DNA of 64,000 nucleotides, from NCBI GenBank assembly GCA_963210315.1, contig OY723312.1, positions 1,612,001 to 1,676,000 on the forward strand. Direction: 5' to 3'. The stretch is from Rhynchopus euleeides (taxonomy: Eukaryota > Euglenozoa > Diplonemea > Diplonemida > Diplonemidae). The translations under genes were made by a program, and so were the position numbers. Under the pieces are notes generated by a model. That model made no database searches. It worked only from the letters and a program-made list of their open reading frames with translations, and had not been told where the DNA came from. Every line of letters begins with the position of its first letter. The stretch's first letter is position 1. Below, piece after piece: positions 1-11,113 of this stretch.

Positions 1-570
1 TGGGGTGTAGGTGAAGAGGGGAAATCTGCATGAGTGGATGCCTCAAAGCAGATCATCTCCCCGCCTTGCCCCCCCTCCCCTATTTAGGCACATTGCACGT
101 GGCACATTCTCTGTGTCTCGCACGGTCAGGACTGAAGTCTTGAACGATTTGAACGGTTTCGGGTCGTGCCTCCCCCAACCCCCCACCCCCCCGACCCAGC
201 AAAGGGATACATCCCCCCAGATCTCGAGACACCCGCCTAGGCCCTTCGCCCCCCCCCCCCTCTCGCCCAGAGGCGGCAGGACTAACATTGCAAGAAGGTG
301 CTGGGAGACTTGCTTTTCCATTCACTCTCGACGATCAAAAAAACCCCCCCCCCTCGCCCAGAGGCGGCTTATTTTAAGTCAGTTTTATGGCGTCCCACAC
401 ATCATCATCACCCAGGAAAGTACACAGAGCCCCCCCCCCCCCTCCTCTGGCAGAGGCCAAGGGGGTTTGTGTGGCGCGGGCCCTCAGGGAGTTCGGGAAT
501 GAGACAACTGCATCCCCGCTGAGCCACGCGAAGAGGAGGAGGGTGGGAGGCAACTCCCCCACCCGGCACA
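1..570. other. Upstream region of the cyclase gene, no gene seen
   Basis: This stretch is C-rich, with five poly-C runs. A short unit reading CGCCCAGAGGCGGC occurs twice about 90 bp apart (near 265 and 352), each time just after a poly-C run. No frame here looks like protein. The poly-C runs resemble those seen before splice acceptors elsewhere in the window. Confidence 0.5.
430..453 (+). promoter_or_regulatory. Poly-C tract with AG: putative splice acceptor for the cyclase mRNA
   Basis: A run of 13 C is followed by CTCCTCTGGCAG. This has the same form as the ends of the three introns placed in the giant anoctamin gene (poly-C, then AG). The first in-frame ATG lies about 118 bp downstream, which suggests a leader- or cis-splice acceptor for the gene at 571. 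The role is inferred; no transcript evidence is available. Confidence 0.4.
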
Positions 571-3500
571 ATGCACCACCCATCGTCATGGCAGCACAGC
601 GAGGGCGAGAGGAGGACGCCCTCTCCAGTGTCGCGAGCCGTGAGTCCCCCGGGATCCCCAAAACCCCGCCCCAGCGCCTTCGCCGCCAACACCTCCGCTG
701 CCCCCGCCGGCAGGGCCACCGTGGCCCCCACAGCCACCCAGCTGGCCCTGGGTGCCCTCGGCGTCGTCTTTGCAACAAACATCTCGATCGCCTCCGAGGG
801 GTTTGCCAGGTCACATCTGGTGGGAGGCCTGGCTGGTCTAGCCGCCGCGGTCCTCTCCGCCGCAGCAGCGGCATCTGCAGCTCTCCGTGCCGGGGCTGCG
901 CAGGGGGGAGCCGGGGGTTTTCCCAATCCAAAATCTGCGGCGCTCCGGATGTTCCTCGGGAAAAGGGCACCGCTCTGCCTTGCTATACCCCTCCTCATGG
1001 CATGCGCAGCCGCCGATGCACACCTGATGGCCTCGGGGGGGACCCGGATCTGGCTCGCCTACCCTCTCCTCGCAAAGGCGTTCGCCGCGATGCGCATCCC
1101 GGCACGCGATGTGCGGCTCATCTGCGCATTCGCCTTGCTCCTCCTTACGCTCCTCCAGGCAGAGTCCGCGTTTCGCCTCGGGCTCCTCGAAGCCCCAGGG
1201 TTTCCCCCACAGGATGGCCGCAGGGAGAGATCCTGCGGATGCACCGACCTCCCCTGCGCAGGCCTGGGCCATGCCACCGTTGCGACAATCCTGACACCCC
1301 TGGCATGCCTCGTTTTAGAGTCGTGCTTCTGCATCGCCTCCGCCACCAGGCTTCTCCCTGAAGGAGAGCTTGATTCCGGAGAATCCCTGGGGTATGTCAG
1401 CTCGGCTGGCCCACCTGGTCCCTCTTTGGAGGAAACGCTGCGTGCAATACTGCCCCTGATGTGCAAATTTCACCTCAAAGAGGCGGATGTTTTCCTCGCT
1501 GAGGCTGCGGCTTGCTCGGCATCCCCGCTGATGCCTCCCTCAGGAGGTGGTGGTCGTGTCGGGGGAATGCCTGAAGATGTCCACCAGCTGGTGCTGCAGG
1601 TCCTGCACACCCTCGGGGTATGCCAACAGTACCTCCCCTTGGTGGTGCGGGAGCAGTTTGAGGCATCGGATGGGTGGGGTGGGCAAGGGGAGGACACATT
1701 AGACTCGCTGCTCGCGGGGCCTGCGGGGCCTGCAGAGCCTGCCCCGGGGGGGGACGCGGGGGTTGCGATCGTCTTCACCGACATCCGGGGGTCCACCGCG
1801 CTGTGGGAGCAGAGCCCAGAAGTGATGCAGGCATCTCTTCACATCCACGACACCCGCATCCGGAAGGTCATCGCGTGGTGCCACGGGTATGAGGTGAAGA
1901 CAATCGGGGACTCCTTCATGGTTGCCTTCGCCTCCGCCATCCCTGCTGTCAACTTCGGGCTCCTGGTTCACGAGCAGCTCCTCTCTGCACCGTGGCCCTC
2001 GGAGCTTTTCCAATTCCCACACTGCGCGACTGACGCATCCGGGGCGTGGGGCGGGCTCTCCGTCCGGATCGGGGTGCACTGCGGGCCGGTTTCACAGAGG
2101 AAGAACGAGGTGACGCACAGGGTTGATTATTTCGGGCAAACAGTCAATAAGGCGGCGAGGCTGGAGTCAGTGTGTGTCCCCGGGAGTGTTGCGGTTTCCG
2201 CCGAGGTTTTTGAAGAGCTCGAGACTGCGAGGCGGGCCGATCAGGAGGAAGATACCGCATCCATCAGCAAATCGCTCAGCGCTGCCCTGCAGAGCATCTC
2301 GCACGTCCTGCCCTTCCAAGGAACGTCGCCCGCCTCCAGCGCCTGCGCCGGAGGGCTACAGGTTTACCCCGTGATCGAACCGGTTAAACTCACGTCCCGA
2401 GAGAGCTTTATGGGGCTTGGCATAAACACCCCGTTGGAGTACGTCTCCCTCCCCCTGGGTATCACAGAGCTGCGGGGCATGGCATCCGGGAGGGCCCTTC
2501 TGCTTCTCTCGTGGGGGCTGCGGGGGAGAGAGGATGTCGTGCGCAGCGCGCTGCTCTACAACAAGAGCCAGAAGTCGTCGGGGAATCCCCCGGCGTTGCC
2601 ACAGGGGCTCAATACGGCGGGGTCACAGCCGCACCTCCACCCGCACCGCTCGCAGAAGTCGATCAGTCGGAATGGGCTGCTCGTGTCCTGCCTATCGGAC
2701 AGCCCTAGGAGCAGTGTCGGAGGTGTGTTTTCCAGGAAGAGCACTGCGATGACGCTGTCGCGGCAAGGGGGTCCCGGCGACTCGCAGAGGCAGCGGCTCA
2801 GCTCCTCCACCCCGGTGTATGTGCAGCGGGTGTTGGAGAAGCTGTGCGACTTCACCAGCGTGCCCCGGGCGACGGTGGGGCGGGTGGAGGTGACTTATCC
2901 CGCGGGGGATGACATATCCGCCGTGCTGAACACCGCATTCTCGACGTGTGTGACATGCCTGCAGCGGACCAGCGGGACGCTGACGAGCGTGCTGGGGAGC
3001 TCTGTCTGTGCGGGGTGGAACACCGTCAAGCCTCTGGCAACCCACGTCGAGAGCTCCTTCCGCTTCCTCTGCCTGGTGAAGCGGGCCTCCTCCCTTTGGC
3101 CCGGCGACCCGGAGTGCGCCGGGGTGCAAACACACTTCGGGCTGGCGACAGGACCCGTGTCCTGCGGGACTGTGGGGAACTCCACCCAGCGCTTCCACAC
3201 CGTGGTTGGGCCGGGGGTGAACCTCTCCTGGACGCTCTCGGGAACCGCACGGGATGAAGGGCAGCAGGGTCTCTACGGGAGCCTTTCGGAGGATGTGACT
3301 GTCAGGTGGGAGCCGTCGAAGCGGTGCTGCCTGCGCCCCTTTGACGACTGGGCGTTGCCGGGGCATGGGATGCTGCAGGTGTACGAGCTGTCGATGGAGA
3401 GCGTGTCTCGGAGCAGGCTGATGCAGAAGGCGGCCATCGAGAGCGAGGATGGGAGCGGGGGCGTGGCGGAGGGGTGGGAGTCGGACCCCCGCACCATCGA

Positions 3501-3654
3501 CTCCGCCAGCGACAACTCGACGCTCATCAAGTGCTCCAGCTCGATGCAGTCCGTGGGGCTGCTGCTGAAGATGCGGTCATGCGAGGTCCGAGGGGGGCAT
3601 CGCCTGAGTTCGAGCAGCCCTGCTGAAATTGCCAGGCAGGCTTCCATGCAATAG
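571..3654 (+). CDS. Membrane-bound class III adenylate/guanylate cyclase with two cyclase domains
   Basis: A 1,027-residue protein predicted to make cyclic nucleotide from NTP at a membrane. Six hydrophobic segments lie at about residues 50-75, 83-109, 133-157, 160-177, 181-206 and 234-260. The first cyclase domain (about 398-555) looks complete: FTDIRGSTALWE supplies the first metal Asp, EVKTIGDSFMVAF the purine-contact Lys and second Asp, and DYFGQTVNKAARLE the transition-state Asn and Arg. The wording is close to trypanosomatid receptor adenylate cyclases. Substrate Lys followed by Asp-type residues suggests ATP, but this is inference. A second domain (about 763-940) keeps the fold pattern (THFGLATGPVSCGTVG, VVGPGVNLSWTL) but lacks the metal-binding motif and is probably regulatory. 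There is no long extracellular domain, unlike the trypanosome receptors. The ATG at 571 precedes the Ser/Pro-rich leader; a later start is possible. Confidence 0.88.
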   Translation: MHHPSSWQHSEGERRTPSPVSRAVSPPGSPKPRPSAFAANTSAAPAGRATVAPTATQLALGALGVVFATNISIASEGFARSHLVGGLAGLAAAVLSAAAAASAALRAGAAQGGAGGFPNPKSAALRMFLGKRAPLCLAIPLLMACAAADAHLMASGGTRIWLAYPLLAKAFAAMRIPARDVRLICAFALLLLTLLQAESAFRLGLLEAPGFPPQDGRRERSCGCTDLPCAGLGHATVATILTPLACLVLESCFCIASATRLLPEGELDSGESLGYVSSAGPPGPSLEETLRAILPLMCKFHLKEADVFLAEAAACSASPLMPPSGGGGRVGGMPEDVHQLVLQVLHTLGVCQQYLPLVVREQFEASDGWGGQGEDTLDSLLAGPAGPAEPAPGGDAGVAIVFTDIRGSTALWEQSPEVMQASLHIHDTRIRKVIAWCHGYEVKTIGDSFMVAFASAIPAVNFGLLVHEQLLSAPWPSELFQFPHCATDASGAWGGLSVRIGVHCGPVSQRKNEVTHRVDYFGQTVNKAARLESVCVPGSVAVSAEVFEELETARRADQEEDTASISKSLSAALQSISHVLPFQGTSPASSACAGGLQVYPVIEPVKLTSRESFMGLGINTPLEYVSLPLGITELRGMASGRALLLLSWGLRGREDVVRSALLYNKSQKSSGNPPALPQGLNTAGSQPHLHPHRSQKSISRNGLLVSCLSDSPRSSVGGVFSRKSTAMTLSRQGGPGDSQRQRLSSSTPVYVQRVLEKLCDFTSVPRATVGRVEVTYPAGDDISAVLNTAFSTCVTCLQRTSGTLTSVLGSSVCAGWNTVKPLATHVESSFRFLCLVKRASSLWPGDPECAGVQTHFGLATGPVSCGTVGNSTQRFHTVVGPGVNLSWTLSGTARDEGQQGLYGSLSEDVTVRWEPSKRCCLRPFDDWALPGHGMLQVYELSMESVSRSRLMQKAAIESEDGSGGVAEGWESDPRTIDSASDNSTLIKCSSSMQSVGLLLKMRSCEVRGGHRLSSSSPAEIARQASMQ

Positions 3655-5534
3655 GGGGTGGTGGCAATGGATGGCCCCCGTGTGCTGGATTTCTGGGTCG
3701 TGAATATAGGGGTGTCGTGTCCACCCGCCTTTCGGCAAGTTTCTGGTTGTTGCGTGCCAGCAGGGAATCAGGCTGCCTTCCGGCAGACGATTTTCACCGC
3801 GCGAAGAAATCTGTTTTTTTTGGACTGCGTTTTGGAGCACAAACAAACGCCTCTTTTTTTTTCACACATGCCAAGAAACCTTAGCAAGAGGCTTGTCGCA
3901 GTGAAAACGATAATTGACAGCGCTTTGGGCGACAAACACAATCTACCTTGCCTTGTTGCTTTGGATCTACGCACATTCGCACCAAACCTTCATCAGAAAA
4001 AAAAACCATGCATGGTCTGTTCAGCTGGGTTTGGCGCGCAAACAGCGCCCCGTCTTCATTTTTGCCACGCTTCTGCGCACACAAAAACACGCTTGGGGCC
4101 GAAGAACGTCAAGCGGGGGGCGATCCGGATGGCCGTGCCAAACACCCGTGCGTCTGCTCTGCTCTCTACCCTTGCTCTGCCGAACTCCACTTATGATGAC
4201 TGCCACCTGGTCCCACCCAAGGGACGGGCATGCCGTTAAAACGGAGAAGATGTGTGCAATACAATAAGTAATGAATCAATTTGTTTGCTGCGTGTTTTCA
4301 CAGGACTTCAATGTGTGTGTATGCGACACTGTTTGACTGGCGGAGAACCCGTGGGTATATTTTTTCGTCGATGGCGAGAACCCACCCCGACACGCCTGCT
4401 GCAGGGTGGTGTGTCCTGCCTGATCTGCATAGCAACGTTTCCTGCCTTGTTCGCACAACTCCAACTCCAATCAAAATATAGCTGGAGTCGTGCAGGATTC
4501 TTCGTGAAGACATGCGAAAGGTAAACGAGAAAAAAATTCGTTGATCGCACGACACACACAGAAAATTTTTTCCTGCGGAAGTGTTGGTGTGTGATTGGCA
4601 GGCGCACAAGACTGTGTGTGACGGCAAGCACCTAGCACTTCCCCTATCGCTGCATTTCCGCCTGGCAAGTGCCTTGTTGGGAGAGAGAAAAAAAACAACA
4701 AGACCGCCTCACATGTCTTTGATGGGGTTGTTTTTCTCGTCACCCCAACCATACCACCGCAAGGCCAATTCCGGTTTCCACCGGAAACAGCCTGCACCCA
4801 GTTCACTGTTTGGAGAACCACGCAAACGCCACCACTACTGCACGATGGCCAGGTCACTGCACCATCGGGCATTACGATGCCCAGTTTCAAGGCGGGCTTC
4901 TCCGAGAGTGAAGTATCCTGCAGGACACACAGAGCGGGACAGTCGCAGCAGGAGCTTCCCCCGATCGGTCCTCTATAGGACATCTTTCCCGCGGGATCAG
5001 ATGCATAGTTTTGCGTGCTGCAGACCCTGATGCCCCTGACACCCTGACACACGACACGGTTGATGTCCCTCCCTTTCTCTCTCTGTCTCTGTCTCCGGCT
5101 CTCGTATACGCGGTGGACCCCGACTCGGAATCGGCTGTCTGAGCTGGGGGGTCTAGACCCCCACTTTTCAGTGGGGTGTCAGGCTCCCGAGGTTCGGACC
5201 CCCGAAGGGCGGGGTAACTGAGGGGTCACTCCACCCCAACTACCCCCAAAAAGGTGCAGTGTTGTGTTGGTGTTGAATTGCGGGAGACCACCAGTGGCAC
5301 TTCGGAATGTCCCATGTTCCGCGGTCTGTTCTTGGCGTTTCTTCTGAACGTTGTGAGCGAGAAGGGGGGCGGAGGTGCGTGCTCGGGTTTGGAACGGCCG
5401 GGTTGGCAGCGGTGCGTCAAGGGCGTAGCAATGGACCCGCGCGCCCCCCGTGGTGTCCCTGCTTTGCAACCCCCCCCCCTCCAAATGCGAAAACGTTCAG
5501 CCGTCGCGGGAGGGGGGGGGGTGCTGTCGCATGC
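3655..5534. other. Intergenic region between cyclase and tubulin
   Basis: No convincing gene. The first part (about 3880-4100) and 4300-4480 hold degenerate copies of a dispersed repeat that recurs at 18.9-19.3, 23.2 and 43.4 kb. The end, 5070-5100, is CT-rich (repeated CTCTGTCT) and leads into the decamer array before alpha-tubulin. Confidence 0.5.
4300..4480 (-). repeat. Degenerate copy of dispersed repeat family R1
   Basis: Read on the minus strand this matches 23158-23280 and 19010-19150: GGAGTTGTGCG, then GCAGGAAAC, then a GACACACCAC block, then ATCGACGAA followed by ATACCCAC. The spacing is conserved while single bases differ, so it is an old interspersed element. No protein is apparent and the family is not recognised. 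Confidence 0.6.
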
Positions 5535-5644
5535 TTGTCTTCTCTTGTCTTCTCTTGTCTTCTCTTGTCTTCTCTTGTCTTCTCTTGTCTTCTCTTGTCT
5601 TCTCTTGTCTTCTCTTGTCTTCTCTTGTCTTCTCTTGTCTTCTC
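5535..5644 (+). repeat. Eleven perfect copies of the decamer TTGTCTTCTC
   Basis: A 110-bp pure pyrimidine-plus-G array of eleven 10-bp units ends 48 bp before the alpha-tubulin ATG. The array is followed by CGCACCCAG (AG at 5664-5665), so it is well placed as an expanded polypyrimidine tract for splice-leader or cis splicing. The copies are identical, so the expansion is recent. The role as a splicing tract is inferred. Confidence 0.85.
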
Positions 5645-5668
5645 ACGACACCGCACCGCACCCAGTAG

Positions 5669-7048
<1,380 letters not shown>

Positions 7049-7847
7049 GCCTGTCCGCCGGCCTTGCCACAGGTTTGCAGAGCGAAACTAAACAATGACA
7101 AGTTGATGATCCGCTTCGAAGACGTGCCGCAAGAGGGGGCGGGGGGTGTGTGCCCAGCTGTGCGGGGCACCCCCCCTCCCCCCACCAAACCTCTTCTTCT
7201 TCTGGCGAGAATCCCTGACTAACGGAACGCGGCAGTGCGACGAAGAAGTCCCCCTGCCTCCTCCCTTCACCCGACCCACACACCCCCCGCCCTCCTGTTG
7301 CCCACTTTCTCTCACTCAGCCACACCTGGTAGCGAAGGCCCCCAATAGAGGAGGCAAATCTGACACTGGTTTGCCACAGGCTGAAGGCCTCCTCCCCTTT
7401 GGAGTGTTGATGGCGGGGCAGAGATGTGTTTACGGATGGAATCCCCAATGAAAAGAAAAAAAAATTGTGACCACCCCCACCCACAGGGATAACTGGCTTG
7501 TGGGCAGCCAAAGCGTTCCTAGCAACGTTGCTTATTGACCCCTTCGATGCCAGACAAGAAGAATTTGTCTAATACACCACACCCACCAAACCAACTCACC
7601 AACCCACTCACCCACACCCCAGCAGAGGGGGGCAGATCAAAACCGCGCCAGGGAGTGGCAGGGTAAACAGGGGGGGGGGAGGTGGGCCCAACACCACCCC
7701 CACCCCCCACACCCCCCTCCTCCTCCTCCCCTCTCGCCCCCTTTGTTTGCATTTCTGGAGAAAGTGCAGCGCCGTTCTCCGCTGTGTGTCCCACCCCCCC
7801 CCCCCCCCAACCTTCCCCCCCCCCCCCCCCGACTATACCCGCCTCTG
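7049..7847. other. Intergenic region with pyrimidine tracts before the cyclase-like gene
   Basis: No gene seen. About 7325-7360 carries the CACACCTGGTAGCGA motif of a dispersed repeat also found at 18.9 and 42.4 kb. From about 7675 the sequence is C-rich, with long poly-C runs at 7794-7809 and 7816-7830. A CT-rich stretch ending in GTGCAG near 7768 is a candidate splice acceptor for the next gene. Confidence 0.45.
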
Positions 7848-9905
7848 ATGTCGGAGTTCCATGGCGTCGTCACCGGCATCCCCAAGCAGCCCCCAGCTCT
7901 ACCAGAGGCCCTGCGGTTCCACAGGGGGCGTGACCTGAGGCAGGGTGGGACGGATTGCGATGTCACCGCCAGCATCGCCACTGCGGCGGCGACTGACACC
8001 GCCACCTCCACTTCCCCTACCGGGGTGCGGGCGTATATCACCACAGCTGCGACGTGTTTATGTATCGCGGCCGCGAAGGTGGTGCTTCTGAGTGAGGTGC
8101 ACCAGACCCGCTGGTATATATTCTGCCTCACAGCCTGCCTCCCCGCCATCTGCACCGCAGTCACCATCGGGGTATCCGCCACGAAGGGAGCACGCGCGCT
8201 GCCCGGGTGGTCCTATACCGCCCTGTGGGTCAGCGTGGCCCTGCTTGCCGCATCCTCAGATATGGCTTCCCCCCGCAGAGACTGGGGGCTGATTGGAGTT
8301 GCCCTGATAATCGTGCCCCCAGATGACCCTTCCTTCCCCGCGGCGGCGCCTTCCCTGCGGATAGGCGCCGCGCTGCTGTGGGTCACGGTGACAACCTGCA
8401 CGGCATTCTTCGGGCTGGGTCTTGTGGCGGCACAACCCTCGACAGCGGGCTGCCTGGACCCTCCGACACCCAGCCTGATGGAGACAGGAAGCCTTCTCCT
8501 CACGCAGTGCGCCCTCTGCGGCGCGATAGCGCAGAGCGGGAGGCGTGCCTCCTTGGATTCCCAATCCCGCGACGCGTGGGTGGTGAAGGCAGCCCAGGCC
8601 CTGTCAGTGTGGGATACCGAATCTGCGGAGATGTGTCTTGACGCCGTGCCGGAGGGGCACGGGCTGCTCCCTTCGATGAGGGAGATCCTGCAGCAGATGA
8701 GGGCGTGCCGGCCGTATCTCCCGCAGGATATGTTCTGCGGGATAGAGGTGTCGGCGGGGTGCTCCTCGAGAGAGAACCACAGCGGGACCCAAGGGGATCT
8801 TGAGGTGTCTCTATTCGGAGCTGTCACGACCCTGGGGGCGGGAGGGCCCACCCCCATCACGCCGAGCGCGGCTGGGAGGGCGAGGAACCCCTCCACAGCG
8901 TGCTCGACCTGGACATCGCGGACGAGGCAGAGCCTCGCATCCGGCACGACAGCGTCGCGGAGCTTGTCTGTTACATCCAAACAGATCACGGTTGTATCCC
9001 GCGGGATAAAGAAGACGCGTGTCTGCCTCACGAGCGTGACGTTCAGCGCGGTGGCGAGGCTGTTCGAAGAGGGGGATACCGCAGAGGGCCTGCACCAGAA
9101 GCTGGTCGCGCAGGCTCACCACTGCCTCTCCGTGCAGTATAAAGGTGTTGTTGATCACTTCACTGGGGATCGCATCTGCGTGTCGTTCAACGCGTCGAAG
9201 CGGTGCGTCTCCCGTGAGGACAGCGCGGTGTCCGCAGCGAAGCTGTTCGCACCGCTTGCGCATGACATCTGCGCTTCCCATATGAACGGGTCTCGCCCCG
9301 AGCTGGCCAAGACGCTGCACGTGAGCATTGTGACCGGCGAGGCGCACTGCGGCGTGCTGGGGTGCCCGGAGATGCTGAAGCCCTGCATCGTCGGGCCCGT
9401 GAACCGGAGGCTGCGTGCCGTTGTCAAGGCCTCGGCTGACTGGGAGACCCTGGTGGTCTGCGACTCTGTCACGTCTGAAGTGGCCTCCCTCTACCATGAG
9501 ATGGTTGTCGTGCTGACGCCCGCGAAGGCGCCACTCGCCTTCGAATGCTACGACGTGCTGCTCGGGGATGCTGGGACCACTGCGAACTCCGGGGGGCCGT
9601 CGGAGTGGATGTACGAGATTCAGAACAGTCCCACGAAGAAGTGGGAGAAGTACAACACTGTCGCGAGGCGGTTCCTCCGTGGGCAGCTATCGGCTGATGC
9701 GGCGATTGAGCAGGTCAAGTCCTGCCCGACTGAAATCTGTGCCGCGTTTACCGACGCGCTTGCGGCGCGTGAGAATGACTCTGGGATCAGCGGTTCTACG
9801 TCCATGGGCAGTGTCTGCCGGTCCAACGCAGATCACACATGTCCTTCGCAAGCCTCCACTCTCACGGGCGCCTCGTCGCCGAGGAGTTGCAGGAGATGCA
9901 GCTAG
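7848..9905 (+). CDS. Six-pass membrane protein with degenerate nucleotide-cyclase-like domain
   Basis: Likely 685 residues from the ATG at 7848. The frame stays open upstream through poly-C to 7743, but without an ATG, so an upstream exon remains possible. Six hydrophobic segments (about 60-83, 87-112, 118-140, 146-160, 170-196, 210-230) and the following PYLPQDMF stretch parallel the cyclase at 571. The domain at about 388-570 aligns by pattern with a class III cyclase: VTFSAVARLFEE stands where FTDI-S/T is expected, FTGDRICVSF keeps the Gly-Asp, and CIVGPVNRRLRAVVKA stands where the Asn/Arg segment is expected. The first metal Asp is lost, so catalysis is unlikely. A regulatory or dimer-partner role is inferred. 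The tail (KKWEKYNTVARRFLRG) resembles the C-terminal helix often found after such domains. Confidence 0.75.
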   Translation: MSEFHGVVTGIPKQPPALPEALRFHRGRDLRQGGTDCDVTASIATAAATDTATSTSPTGVRAYITTAATCLCIAAAKVVLLSEVHQTRWYIFCLTACLPAICTAVTIGVSATKGARALPGWSYTALWVSVALLAASSDMASPRRDWGLIGVALIIVPPDDPSFPAAAPSLRIGAALLWVTVTTCTAFFGLGLVAAQPSTAGCLDPPTPSLMETGSLLLTQCALCGAIAQSGRRASLDSQSRDAWVVKAAQALSVWDTESAEMCLDAVPEGHGLLPSMREILQQMRACRPYLPQDMFCGIEVSAGCSSRENHSGTQGDLEVSLFGAVTTLGAGGPTPITPSAAGRARNPSTACSTWTSRTRQSLASGTTASRSLSVTSKQITVVSRGIKKTRVCLTSVTFSAVARLFEEGDTAEGLHQKLVAQAHHCLSVQYKGVVDHFTGDRICVSFNASKRCVSREDSAVSAAKLFAPLAHDICASHMNGSRPELAKTLHVSIVTGEAHCGVLGCPEMLKPCIVGPVNRRLRAVVKASADWETLVVCDSVTSEVASLYHEMVVVLTPAKAPLAFECYDVLLGDAGTTANSGGPSEWMYEIQNSPTKKWEKYNTVARRFLRGQLSADAAIEQVKSCPTEICAAFTDALAARENDSGISGSTSMGSVCRSNADHTCPSQASTLTGASSPRSCRRCS

Positions 9906-10299
9906 AGTGGAGGGGGGCCTTTGGCTGTGGCTTTGGCCCCAAACCCATTTCCTCCCAAACCCCCCCCCCCCCGCTTGATCAGTGCGGCAGGCTGGGGGGG
10001 GGGGTGCCCGGCTGATGCCCTGTTTTCCTTTGAGAATTTCTGCCCCTTCAGGCTTTTTCGACTCTTCTTTTGTTTTGGTAGTGTGAGCGAGTCCCCCCCC
10101 TCTCGTGGCGTTATCTGCGGCCGGGTTGGCAGCTCGTCTGGGCTCTCTTCATTCGTGATTCGTTTATTTTGTACACCCCCCCCCCCTTTTTTTTGCAAGA
10201 ACAGCTCTCTTTTCGCACTAAAAAGACTCGTGGCAGCGTTCGGTATCCTGCACACATGCACGAGCGGACACCGTTCGTACAAACAAATAACGCAACTCC

Positions 10300-10440
10300 A
10301 ACTCTTTTTTACTGCAACAGGGGCTCCTGTCAGTATCAAAAAGATACCAGGCAACGCTTTTGGCCACAACATCCTAATCAGGCTGCAGAGTTGCCTTTTG
10401 TTTTACGCACACGACTTTCGCGCGGAAAGTGTCATTCAGC
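10300..10440 (+). repeat. Degenerate copy of dispersed repeat family R1 (second half)
   Basis: The block GGGGCTCCTGTCAGTATC, then AAAGATACC, then GGCAACGCTTT, then ATCAGGCTGCAGAGTTGC matches 18966-19230 on the plus strand and 43375-43500 on the minus strand. Just upstream (10220-10260) ACTCGTGGCAGC with GGTATCCTGCAC recurs at the very end of the window (63970-64000). No coding potential is seen. Confidence 0.55.
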
Positions 10441-10539
10441 TCTGCCAATCGTGCTGGAAGCGTCCAATGCAACACTCACAGCATAGAGGCCAAGTGTTTC
10501 TCGTAGTATTTTTAGCAGGAGGTCACTCGCCACAGCAAG

Positions 10540-10625
10540 CAAGCAAACGTGCTCTCTACACAAAACCCCACCATCAGACTCAGGGTGTGATCATCATTTC
10601 AGGGTTTGTGTGTAGAACAGGGGAA
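10540..10625 (+). repeat. Degenerate remnant of the DIRS-type A repeat
   Basis: GCAAACGTGCTCT, then CTACAC, then CCCCACCATCAG, then CTCAGGGTGTGATCATC and GTGTGTAGAA resemble the A repeat at 44057-44197 but with many differences. It looks like an old solo remnant of the same element family. Confidence 0.5.
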
Positions 10626-10764
10626 AAGATAGCGGTGGGGGTAGGGGGGCTAGCCCCAGTTGGCGGGCTGAGCGGCGGATTAGGTGGGGGTAGCCGCCCT
10701 CACTAAAAAAAAAAAAAATACCGATCGCCCATGCTTGCTGCTAAATGATATTGACATTGGTGGG

Positions 10765-11113
10765 GGGTGGTTCGGGTTTCCACCCCCCGTAGAAGAGCGT
10801 CAACCCGGTTACACTGGTTCGACGGTCGACGTCGAAGAGAGTATGGTTTTACAGGAACAGATGCTCACTACCGTGGCCTCCGGCGGCTGGGGGGCTCCGC
10901 CCCCCAGACCCCCCTGGACTCCTTCGATACCCAGCAGGTCAGGGAATCCAACCGCTCCAGTAGCCTCAGGCCTCAGGAGGACGCAGCCAACTCGCACAGA
11001 ATCTACGCCCACAATGAACAGATGTTCACTACCGTGGCCTCCGGCGGCTGGGGGGCTCCGCCCCCCAAACCCCCCATGTAGCGTGTGTTCGTCTAGTAAC
11101 CAAGTCCTTGCGA
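10765..11113 (+). repeat. G-rich hairpin dimer repeat, copy 1
   Basis: The unit opens with GTTTCCACCCCCC and GCGTCAACCCGGTTACACTG, then GTCGACGTCGAAGAGAG. It then carries two near-identical cores (10862-10912 and 11027-11078) reading CTACCGTGGCCTCCGGCGG and a hairpin of CTGGGGGG / CCCCCCAG. It ends in AACCAAGTCCTTGCG. The same layout recurs at 22.2 kb and 60.8 kb (plus) and at 57.2 and 58.5 kb (minus). It has no coding frame; a SINE-like or other non-autonomous element is possible. Confidence 0.8.

Noticed and set aside
136-175. GAACGATTTGAACGGTTTCG resembling the inverse of the LINE tail repeats
   Set aside because: Similarity is limited to the short tail motif with no matching 3' UTR beside it.
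3658-4239. 193-codon frame after the cyclase gene
   Set aside because: It is unlike protein, begins within the 3' flank and runs through a degenerate dispersed repeat.
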